This document shows positions 53,674 through 64,000 of a stretch of DNA of 64,000 nucleotides, piece by piece (the first letter of the stretch is position 1; every line of letters starts with the position of its first letter). Location of the stretch: contig OX637402.1 of assembly GCA_951799425.1 (NCBI GenBank), positions 24,255,844 to 24,319,843 of the forward strand. Reading direction: 5' to 3'. The notes beneath the pieces are model-generated. The model was not told the DNA's origin. It did not search any database and worked only from the letters and a program-made list of their open reading frames with translations. The position numbers were made by a program, and so were the translations under genes. Source of the stretch: Ilex aquifolium (taxonomy: Eukaryota; Streptophyta; Magnoliopsida; Aquifoliales; Aquifoliaceae).

Positions 53674-54290
53674 CTAGCAGATGGTGAAGGTGTGTGAATT
53701 GGTGTATGTGAAGTAGTGCGTGTGTGTGAGAGACAGAGGGAGAGAGAAAAGATGTAGGTGCAAAATAAAAAAAAATAAGGAAAAAAACATATAATGCAGA
53801 AGAAAAAAAAAAAAGCATGAGGTCAAGTGAAGAAGTGTTTGTGTGTGTGTGTGAGAGAGAAAGAGAGAGGGGGCGAGAAGAGAGAAACTGATGGTGTATG
53901 TGGGTGTGGATGGGTAGGAGAGGGGAGGGGAATTGTGCTCACAGAGGTTGGGTTTGGGGGTGGAGGGGGAGAGGGAGTATTTATGTGTGTGTGAAGCAGG
54001 GGACCGAGAGAGAATCTGAGGTGGGGGGTTTAGGGCAGAGAATCTGGGGAGGGGTTGTCTGTGTGTGATGCAGGGGATAGGGAAGAGAGATGAGGGGAGG
54101 GGAGGGGAGGGGAGGGGAGGAGAGTACCTTGGTGGTGGCACTATGGCTCTGGCGGTGGTGCTATGGCGCTTCGTGCGCCTATGGCGAGAGTCGAGAGAGA
54201 GAGAGACAGAGGGTGGGTGTATGGGTGACGGTGTGCTCGGGGTCGGGGGAGAGAAAGAGAGTGACGGTGAGAAATGGAGGTGATGGGATG
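53674..54290. repeat. GA/GT/GGGGA-rich low-complexity block
   Basis: Purine-rich on the plus strand with (GT)n, (GA)n and (GGGGA)n runs. Long proline/serine/histidine frames on the minus strand (53588-54141) are compositional. The minus strand of 54128-54290 resembles a plant 5' leader ending in a donor (CACCAAG|GTACTC at 54128/54127). Confidence 0.7.
54093..54122 (+). repeat. (GGGGA)n run with G-quadruplex potential
   Basis: Five GGGG blocks separated by single A residues, then GGAGG. This meets the usual four-run G-quadruplex pattern with one-base loops. Confidence 0.85.
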
Positions 54291-54354
54291 GTTTTAAAGT
54301 GTATTTGAGATTGTAGGTTGAACTTATTAAAATCGTGCTATTTTATAATATAGA

Positions 54355-56399
54355 TTGCAAGAGCTCAAAATAGGAAACTTAGGATAGAGAAAAATAATTT
54401 ATTTTGACAAACACTTAAAATCATATCATTCAAAATTTATTTTTTATAAATATTCTAGTATTTAGACGAAGTGTACATAAATTGATCAAAATACATTTAA
54501 ATGTTGAATTTAACAAAAAAAAATCAGGGATTAATTTACTCCGTCGAGTGGTTGCGTATATCCAGAATTTATTTTTGTTGGTGCTCTCAATATTCAATTA
54601 GTTTTAACAAAAGAGATGGATTGAAATAAATTATATAATTTAGTGGAAAAATTAGAACAATTACAATTTCAAGAAACCATTTTGAAACAAAAACTATAGT
54701 TCAAGGGCATTTATGCAATTTACCCAATCAAAACTCAATGGTTTTGTGAAGGAAGAAAAAAAGAAAGAGGCAACTTAAGCCTATCAAACTTACCCGGAAA
54801 AGCCTGTGAAAACTAGGGTGTAAATCGAGCCTAGAGCAAGCTTTTTTTTTTTTAAATAAAGTTACAAAATTGCTCAAATTCGATTTGTTTAGAACTCGAG
54901 ATGAATCTAAGCCCGAGTCAAGTTCAAGTAACTCAACTATTTTACATGTAAATTAGACGAGTTTTACAAATTTGAGTTAAGCCTTAAAACAAGCATAAAT
55001 TGATTGTATGATCATTTTTAACAACTTTACTCTCTGTTCATAGTTTTTAAATTGATTGTAATGTTGATATATCTCTGCACATAGTGCGAAAATACATTTT
55101 TGTATGAAAAATGTACATAAAGTTCTAAATTCTTATATTATATTATTGATATTCGAAAAGTAGTAAAAATTAGTATATGTTCTTGTGCCAAAAAAGAGAA
55201 GAAAATAGATGACATAATCTAAGTCGTGCGTTCTTTCCCCAATTCAAGATTGGTCCCCTGACCTTCCTATCCTCTATGTGAGGTAGTCCCTCCGGGTTGT
55301 CGGAGTTATCGGGCTAACTATTCACTGATTCTAGATTTTCCTTGCTGGACTAGGAAGTCAAAGTCCCCACACCATTCAACGATATGAGATAATCCCGATT
55401 CACCCGATCTGCCTTGTAAGCCCGCTAACTCCTACACCATTCTCAGTCGCTCAATATGGACAGTTTACTTCCTCTCTAGTCGCTCTAGTAACGTCTCACT
55501 TTTAAACTCTAACTTATAGAAAAACACAATAATGACTCAAATCATTTAAGATCTAACAGCTTATCTTATTACTTACATTTTAACCTTTAAATCACAATAA
55601 TTTTTTTATTTATATTTAACCTTATAACAAAAGTAAATATTTTAACTACCTACTTATATTTTAACCACAATAAACATTTTAGTCACTCAATTACATTTTA
55701 TTTTAACAACATTAAAAAAACAGATGCTTAGCATGAGTTCACCCTAGTTCCAACTATCTGATAAATGCAAATATCAAATAACCAGTGCCAGCTAGAAGGT
55801 TATTAACTTGGAAACAAAAAAAAAAGGGCAAAAGAAAAAAAGGAGCAATTCACATAAAGTCCTTTGGAAATAACATTTTTGCATATTCCAAGAGGAACAT
55901 AAGAATGTCCATATAATCCTTTGACCCTGCTACACTAAAAATAGAAAAATGTTTACTGCTATATATGGTTCAAAATTCATGTAGCCGACTCCCAATAATT
56001 GGACCAAGGCTCGATTGAGTTGTTGTATACCGCTGCAGATTTATGTCCTATCAAGGAGATTACAGACACTTCGGATCAATTTCTTTAAGTTCTCTCAACC
56101 AAAACCATACCACATTATCGGTACTTAAAGCAGGCATACTTACCACCATATTGTACAGGCTAGATAGCCTTGAGAATAATCCCCTCCAGCATGTAAACCA
56201 TCACTTTTCTAGCTATACAGCCAAATCATTTGCTTCTATCATGCAAAGCTGTCAAAAACCATCATCTTCCAGGAAAATGTAAATAAATAAATAAATGAAT
56301 CCCATATGATGCTGGTCATATCGTAGCTAAGGATAAAAGTTAAGACAGCTTAAAAGATGAAATGTATATAAAGTATGTACGCCATCTGGTTGAGATTGT
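54355..56399. other. Intergenic stretch with repeat fragments
   Basis: At about 54815-54990 there is a diverged piece related to the 32667-33006 MITE. At about 55500-55700 there is an inverted copy of the 14270-14450 repeat. A GT-donor-like TTCCGG|GTAAGTTT on the minus strand near 54793 could end a CLO 5' UTR exon. No ORF is supported. Confidence 0.4.
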
Positions 56400-59300
56400 T
56401 CAGTCAGCATCACCAAGTCCATCACTTCCATCCCCTCTCTTAGATATAGGACTAGGAGCATAATGAGAGTTAGATTTCTTCTTTTGTGAAGCGATTTCAG
56501 CATTTTTTCGTAGGACTGCTCCAGGTGATGGGTAAGGGCGCTGCTGAAAAAGAGGACCCTGAAATTTAAAGAACAAGGAAATAAATTAATATGCAGTATG
56601 TGAATAATAAACACACACATGCCGCATGCATGTGTTCCGCACGTGGATGCTTGCGTGCAAATGGAAATATGTGTACAACTCATAAGAAACAATGTGATTT
56701 TATGTGGACATCCACAAGTGTGAGAAACCCAATGCAAACTCCCAACAGTCTGCAAGTCATATAGGTTGGAAACGTAGCACATGTACTCTACAGCTACAAA
56801 ATTTGCAACCAAACAACAAATCAACTTGGGGCGGATGGCATCACAATGAGAAGAAAGTAAAACAGAGAATTTGAAAAGGAAAACCTTAAAAAGCACATGA
56901 AATTCTAAGCCTGACTTTTACTTTACATTTCTTTGGAATCAATACAGGAAAGATTAAGCAAAAACAAAAAATAAGATTTAGATTATAGTACGATCTCTTA
57001 ATAGGTTTTCAAGCTATTTCTTTCACAATCACAAATTTGACGAGTGTTCTCCACACTTTTCAAGTGAGATCCAAGGTATTAGTAAATGATTTATGTTCGC
57101 AACAGAGACACTTTTTGGAAAAGACCTGATTTCCTATGGAGCCTTGTGTGCCCACTACAACAATCTCAACATGAATATAGCTATTACGCTAATAAAAACT
57201 GGTTTCACTTGCATGCCTCTCGATGTATAAGACAACATGCAAACAACCCAAGTAGCTTCACATATATATCAAGAGGAAGCTAAACATATATATTAATTAA
57301 AAGGAAGACAATTTACTGTGGCAGTGGTATCCGCAGCTCTTGGCTGTACTCCTTTCAGGCCTACAACCCTGCAAAATCAATAATAGGTTAAATTAGTGGT
57401 GAACTACTCAAGCACTAGTTCAGATTACCTAGAAATAATTTAGGTTTTAACACTGGATTAAGACAACATCACCATGCACATGCATTACACATAAATTTGC
57501 AGAGCAATTTATCATATTGCTTGAATAAAAATATATAGCTCATACCAGCCTCCACGGGGAGCATCTGAATAGGAGCTTGGATCCATGGGATCCAACTCGT
57601 CCTCTTCAGTGTTGGCTCGTTTCCTGCTGTCTCGTTTATTGCCTTTTCCAATCGGGGGTTTAAAATTGGACCTATAGACACAAATACCAATCAATTATGT
57701 CAATATAAAACTCTAAATAATTTTCAACTATTCCAGGTATTATTTCCCCTTTTCTTAAGCAGACCTATAGGCTGGACACGCCATAATCTCCCCCAGCCCT
57801 CAATTCATCTGTCTCCCAGATTTGAAATTGGGCCAATGCTGACGAATGCGGTGCTACTTTGAACTGAACCAGAATTATCTTCAAATATGTAAGACGCAAT
57901 AATGTTTATGAGTATTCTTTTGTTCATGAACATGGGTATAAGGAGAACAAATGGCACTCAATTTCATCATAAAGGAAATGAGGGATTCAACTGAAGCAGC
58001 CTTCTTTTACAAAAGAGATTGTTGATATGTCCAACAAATCAGTTTGAGCAACTTAATGAATTCCCAGATAAGTAAATTATGACTCCATGCTCAATTCAAC
58101 AGGAGATTTGTTACAGCAGGTCTTCTAACTTTATCCCACCTACTCTTTTTTCAGTTGTCTTTCTCCCCTTGCCTCTACTTTTGTTAGTTAGAATTTATTT
58201 CTTGTTTGTCTTTAAAAGATGAAGATATCATCATTTGTTATCTTACACCATCCCCTCTTAATATTTTTATTTATGTTTTAGACGAGTCACAGACTTGGAA
58301 TACATGCTCAATCTTCCACAGCCTTAAGGTCCTCCTCCAAAGCAGAAGAATCCATGCAAACTTAAATTTCAATTGCCAACATGCTCCAATCCCATGGGAT
58401 GGAGTCACTTCCTTCCCATGTGCATCTTAACAGAAAAGACAATTTTTTACTAGCATTGTGCCAACACTAAGAAGTCAAAAGAAAACTTCAGCTTCAAGGG
58501 AAGGAAGGATACCTATGCTTGGAAAACCTTTTGTCTGAATCTTCTCTGGTACTTGCAGCATTGGTGATCTGTTGCTGGTTTGCCACACTAGCTGACAAGT
58601 ATTGGCCTTGAGGAAGGTTGAGAACTCTATATCCACAATAAAGTTTAATCAATTTTATAATCAATATAATTTTGTAAATAGCAATGATAATGATGATTAA
58701 TATAATGAATATTGATGATGATAATTGAAAACAAAATAACGACAATGAGAGTGGCAAACACTGTGGGATAATTTCGGTTAAATCAATTCACACATGAAAT
58801 TCACTTAGGAGTAAAGACACATGAATGAACATATTTAACCGATAGTCAATTCCCCAAATGCTTGATTTTCTTTATTTTTCCTCTTTGATAAGCATCACAT
58901 TGTACACTCAGAAAATACCAACCATGCCCAAAGTTGAAATTGTTCTCGTCAACATTGGGTTCACTAGCAGGTTAGCAAACATTAGAACAAAAGATATAGT
59001 GTAAACTTCCAGCCAAAGATTAGATCTGATACAGAAGGAAGAAACCACACCGTGTGCAATGATTGCAATAACCCCACGACTGCACAAGGCCTAATCCCCA
59101 ACCATGACATTGCATGCATTTCTGAAGCACATACGGCTGACAAGACCCATTTCCATTAGCTGTATTCCTGGAAACCATGCTGTCATAATGGTGTGAGGCA
59201 AGCTGCTGTGATGAATTAGGGTGCTCCCACTGTGATACTTGTGTCTTTGTGTTGTAGTAATACTTTTGACCTGTAAAGACAAATCGTTCAAGAGACAAAA

Positions 59301-62300
59301 GAAAGGTAGACAACTAGTTTAACCATGAAGCCTTCCATTCGAAAAATGATAATGTGTGTTCTTTGCTTTTCTCTTATTTATTAAGAAAATGGGCTAAAAA
59401 AATTGTCTATATGGCATACCCGTTGTTTCATCTGTTGCCTCTTGCCAATCTTCAGAAACAGATAAAGGTGATGGGGGCACCAAGATAGAAGCAGCCTCAG
59501 CAGGTCTTTCCCACTGGCTTTTCCCCGTTTTTTCATTATAATAGTACAGAGCACCACTTGCAGGGTCTGTAGCCTTAAGCTGCATGGATATATCATTAAA
59601 AATAACAGCAGCATAAAAAATAGACGAAGAGGTAAATTATGTAAATAGAAGGAAGACTTGGGATGAGCTATTATGTAAGCAGTAAGCACATATGGCTGAC
59701 AAGCCCCAATTCCATTACCTGAAACTACAATAAGAACTACATGCCAGATTTGAGAACAGATTCATACTTTTTAAAACTTCAAATATTTCAATAGTATCTC
59801 CAAGACTCCAACATTTAAGCTTTCCCTATGTATTCAAATAGATTACAAGTTTCACAAGGCTTTGGGCTATATAACATTTAAGATATAGCGTCTCATTGCA
59901 ACTGAGGCAAGCAAATTCCTGGAAATCCCAATAGGGTGTCTTCCTTGAGTTCAGTATCAATGCAAGGTTGAATATGTGAAAAACAGGCAATTACCAAGCT
60001 TAGTTTTAACGACTACTGGGATCCATCTTCAGCATTTGGGTCTTGGTGTTGGTTAACCCGAAGGCCATCATGTGACTTCCCATAGCCCTAGTCCATATTC
60101 TTTTCAGCCTTCCTTTTGTCCTTTTGGCACCTTCAACTTAAATTAATTTACTTCAATCTAGAATATTAGATTATTTACATGCAGTCTTAATCTCCAGCTT
60201 TATTGACACAAGGTGTAGGTCGCATACTCGAAGCCCAGGGGAGCAACACAGTTTGGGCTCGGCCAGTACATGCCCCAAGACAGAAATCAAACCGAACCAT
60301 GTCAATCCTCGAATCCTAAGAGCAAAAAAAACTCTACATAAACCTAACCAAACCAAACTAAGCTTTATTCAACACACTTCTTCGACACTAGTTCAAAAAA
60401 TATAAAAATCCTTCCCATCCAAAGTAAAAAAAAAAAAAACTCGAGGATTGGTTAAGGCACTTGTTTGGCGGAGATGGCATGCAGATGTTAGAAAGACGAC
60501 TCATCCAATTATTTCCAGCTTTTTAAACTTGATCCAAATAATTTTGCATTTCCAAATAAAAAAGCAGAACTAAGAATAAAGCATATTCAACAGCCACATG
60601 TTAAGATACTAAAATTTGCCATTCACTCATAATGCCTATTACAACTGGTCTAGAATCCACAGATTCTTTCCAGCATTTCCAATCTAACATAACAAACAAG
60701 GTTCAGAGGTTGAAGTTCAGCCCAATAGCTTTGAGATTCTGGGTTCGAATTTGAGGACAGTCCCTGTGTATACGCCTCCCAGACCTCCACTAATGGGACT
60801 AAATTGGGTTGTACCTTTAATTCCAATCAAATATAATGAAATAACAACAGACAATAAGTGAATAGCAACTAATACTCACCCATCCTGCAGGCACTTTTCC
60901 AGTAGCAATGGTTTCAGATGATACAGTCTCCGACCTCTGGAAAGCAAGGTTTGAAGGAACTATCAACAGTCTAATCAAGGAAGAAAGATTGAAAAACAAA
61001 CAGACAAATAAAACAACATGGTTAAAGTTGAGAAGTGAAAAATGAGATTCAAAGGATTGTAAAGCAAAAATAAGGCGACAATTGACAATATAGAGGGCTC
61101 ATGGGTTTATGATATTATATGTCAAGAGTTACCCAAATTATTTTTTACCCATATTTAGGTATCACGTAACAAGTTTATGATCAAAAATCATCAACAATTT
61201 AGATGTTGTCTGCTCGAGGGACCACATATAAACATATTTAATATTTCAGGGACCAAAATGATACAATTGAAATATTGGAGACCAAAATGAGACAAACTCT
61301 ATACTTTGGGGACCTCCAGTGTAATTAACCCTTTAAATAATTAGTATTGTAGGGTAATATTGTAATTACCCATAATGTCAATCTATTATACATGAGAGGT
61401 GTAAGGCAACACATCCTACATAGAACATTATTTCACAATCTCTTTCTTTCTCTCATCTTTCTCCTCCTCTTTCTCTTCCTCTTTCTATTTCCTAAACCCT
61501 AATCCTCAATATTCGAGCTTTAACTTAGTATAATTCAAGAAAAGGGCCAACCATGAAGATTTAGTTTCTGAAGACCTATAACATAAAAGTAGTTGGACTA
61601 AGGGAGAAGATGAGACATATAAAGGATCAGTAAGAGATCCACTTGCATTGTGAGAGATAGGTGGATCCTCTTTGGTTGAGTGATCCTTTAGAATTCCCCT
61701 TGCTCTCAACTTCTGCATTAGGTATTCAGGCAACTCTTTAGCCACGGGTTTTAGTTCAGACTCCCCACCAAGCTCCGTATTTTTTTGACCTGTATCATGA
61801 CCAGAAATGTCAGATTTCCCCAAAGTACAAAAACAAATCATACAAAAGATACTTCAGCATTAGGTAGTCTTACTAGTGGCAACGATATTATGCTTTGACA
61901 TGCCATAATAAGCACCTCCACCTGGTACACCATATCCATTTCCAATTTCCACATGACCTGACATGCAAGCAAAGGCTTAGCGTTTATTCCCATAGAGTGA
62001 TTTGACATTCTTCTTTTTCCTTTTTTCACTTAGTTTTTTGCCATGTGACTTTCACTAAAATGTGCCAAAAAATGGGGCACAGCCCATGTAACCCCATTGT
62101 CCACAAAAGAGCTTACAAAATGATACAATCTTTACTCAACTTATCAAAATTTGAGCCTACAAGCTTTCTGTTACATTTGCACGCCATAAACCTAGTGTAG
62201 GCCACACTCATTTAAGCACTGAAGTATTCTAAACTAGGGACGCATCAAAATCTTATAAACAAACCATTCCAACTATGTGATCTCATAAGCCAATCACTAC

Positions 62301-64000
62301 AGTACCATGTTTTAGCGTAAACAGCGTAATACCAAACCGTTTTAACAATGAATAGAGGGAACTTTTACAGTAAGGAACTTACAAGATTTGAGCAGAATGT
62401 TGATAAACATAAAGAAGTTCATTTCCCAAAAAAAATAAGTGCTTCTTTTTACTCCTCTTTTCATGTACTGGGTTATTAAAATGGACAATGAAGCATGCTC
62501 CTAACAGAGCCATGACATTTATCTCAAAAATGGGTCCCCCCCCCAAAAAAAAAATAATAATAATAATAATAAATAAATAAAACAATCCAAAAATCCTGGC
62601 CCTACCCATAGGATTGAAAATGGTTGCAGGTTCAAACTTGCTATTTCATCACACAATGTATCTTTCTATTGAGTGAAATAAATAGGTATAGAAAATGATG
62701 AAATCTGAGGTGAAACAGAACTTTTTTTAAAAGAAACTGCATCAAGGAAGTTCAGATATGGTCTTCAATCTTCAATAGCCTATTGACTAGGAGGCCACTC
62801 AAGCGAAATTTGATTATCGAAAGAACGAGTACACCAGCTGGCATAATGACTAGCATGGATCAGGCGGCCCTGCCCTAAATAATAGTGCCTGTGCCAAACA
62901 TATTTTCCCATGGGCTTTTGGGTCCATGCACAGTTATAATGCCAATAAATACATACATATACATTTCTTGCAAATTTCCTTCAATTTTTACATATAAAAA
63001 CAAAAGAAGTATATATTCTACTTCAACAATTTTACCCAAATCCAATCAATGGATGAAGGGCTGGGCCAGGACCAGAGAATATGGCACGATGAGCTGGACC
63101 TTTTTTGGCCCAGCCAGGCCCATGCTCAGCCCTGCTTTGCATCATTAATGAACATGTATTCAAACCCTAGGAAAGGAGGGGTTGAATTATTTAGATCTTT
63201 AGTTTTTCTTTTTCAAAACAATTGTTACTTTTCATTTCTAGGAGATGAGCAGTACCCCTCTACTGCACTGCTTCTTCTCTACTAATAAATTACTAATGAA
63301 ACATCAAAATAACTTCCCATCGGCATATCATCATAGAAAATAGCTGTTCGCCACATCTGTGCAGAATATATGAGGGGGATGTGGATAGTTTAATGTTTAA
63401 ATGAAACTAATGTACCAACCTTCTGCCGGAAAGGTAGACTTGCTGTGTTTTGAGGCCATTTGGGCACGATGATCCGTGGTCATCTTCAGGAGATGCTCCT
63501 GTATATACTCAAAGCTTGAATTCACATATTCATATATGAGAATGAAAGATGATATGCTATGAGTCCTCACACGAAGTGGCTCCTGAAAAAAGGAAAAGAT
63601 TCGAAGAAGTCCAGGGAGACAAAATTACATACCTTTAAAGCATTCGGGTCATGACGTCCAGAGAAAATGTCTGCACTATCCTCAGGAGTCCCATTCGCAT
63701 CTCTTGCTTCCCTGAATTAACACATATGCAGGTATATCAGAACCACCTTGTAGCTTCAACATTTACCAGTCAATTATTCACTAAAAGTAAATCAAACAAA
63801 CCTTTGACTATGAATAATTTTTTGGGTGGCAATTTCCTGTAAGTTACAGACAAAGACATTTCAATTGCATCAATTAGAAAGGGGGAAAATGGAATATGTA
63901 GCGGAGCCTATTCTTTAAAAGACTTACTTGTTCCTGCAGCACAACATTTTGGGCGGCAGATTCAATATCATTGACCCTTCCTGATCCCTGCTGAGAACCA
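56400..64000 (-). CDS. PQBP1-like WW-domain protein, 5' end outside window
   Basis: Plant homologue of polyglutamine-binding protein 1 (like Arabidopsis At2g41020), a nuclear spliceosome-associated protein. Exons are 63928-64000 (partial), 63802-63836, 63633-63711, 63420-63498, 61874-61957, 61576 or 61617-61789, 60880-60934 or 60936, 59420-59579, 59051-59270, 58513-58626, 57546-57671, 57317-57368 and 56400-56558. Two WW domains occur: one with [15 protein letters not shown], one with [16 protein letters not shown] CxxC...CxxC segment follows (CMQCHGWG to CNHC). The C-terminus has the PQBP1 signature [19 protein letters not shown] then [18 protein letters not shown], which in animal PQBP1 binds U5-15kD. 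The upstream part has [11 protein letters not shown] and EIATQKIIH helices. All joins keep frame except the boundary near 61576/61617, where two solutions work. Confidence 0.92.
61200..61332. mobile_element. One end of a Mutator-like element in a PQBP1-like intron
   Basis: The inward-read right end, AGGGTTAATTACACTGGAGG then TCCCCAAAGT, closely resembles the TIRs at 11652 and 5741. The left end could not be placed, so the element is truncated or its partner end has diverged. Confidence 0.45.

Larger units (their letters stand above)
50567..54354 (-). mobile_element. 3.8-kb Helitron immediately upstream of CLO
   Basis: On the minus strand the 5' end is A|TCTATATTATAAAATAGC at 54354. The 3' end is the hairpin CAGTGCCTTTAGGCAC followed by GGGTTATCGCTAG at 50567, with a T flank. 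Both ends match the other Helitrons in the window. It contains a PPR-gene fragment near its 3' end and a CT-rich (minus strand), GC-richer block at 53640-54290. No Rep/helicase is present. Same orientation as CLO. Confidence 0.8.

Noticed and set aside
53588-54141. 155-codon and shorter histidine/proline/serine-rich minus-strand ORFs
   Set aside because: They follow the GA/GT/GGGGA low-complexity block. No domain or start context supports a protein.

Overview
The window reads as nuclear DNA of a flowering plant, most likely a eudicot. It is AT-rich, its genes have GT-AG introns, it contains many plant-type DNA transposons, Helitrons and SINEs, and its gene set is plant-specific: ACC oxidase, a chloroplast-type NAD kinase and a B-sister MADS-box gene. 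I could not fix the species from sequence alone.

Five protein-coding genes are supported and all lie on the minus strand. From low to high coordinate they are: an ACO5-like 1-aminocyclopropane-1-carboxylate oxidase (3536-6546, 3 exons, 308 aa); a long chloroplast NADK2-type NAD kinase (18378-32012, 8 exons, 1006 aa); a B-sister, FBP24/TT16-like MADS-box gene (36275-39976, 6 coding exons, 265 aa); the U5 snRNP GTPase CLO/GFA1/Snu114 (44908-50492, 10 exons, 988 aa); and a PQBP1-like WW-domain protein whose 5' end lies beyond the right edge (56400-64000, 13 exons visible). I built each gene exon by exon from splice sites and reading-frame continuity, and all joins keep frame except one unresolved boundary in the PQBP1-like gene. 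The last two genes are neighbours that both belong to the U5 snRNP/spliceosome.

The rest is transposon-rich. Elements with both ends visible are: Helitrons at 323-3115, 14621-15210 and 50567-54354; long-TIR Mutator-like elements at 5741-6383 (inside the ACO intron) and 11652-13117, plus a related element at 6873-8213; three elements of one 8-bp-TSD family inside NADK2 introns, one nested in another (21054-21861, and 29559-30198 inside 29241-30522); a hAT-like MITE at 32667-33006; a Tourist-like MITE at 35140-35501; and two copies of a roughly 90-bp tRNA-derived SINE (4797-4888 and about 43728-43823). A copia retrotransposon 3' remnant lies near 43205-43690. The Helitron at 50567-54354 carries a PPR-gene fragment and ends 74 bp before the CLO start codon, so it either sits in a 5' UTR intron or has displaced the promoter.

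I saw no tRNA or rRNA genes, no CRISPR array, and no multi-gene system that would count as a new biological pathway. The most novel material is the nested intronic transposon family with subterminal GGATACG/GGACACG arrays, the very short SINE, the Helitron-CLO junction, and an unidentified 50-residue open exon at 18016-18170.
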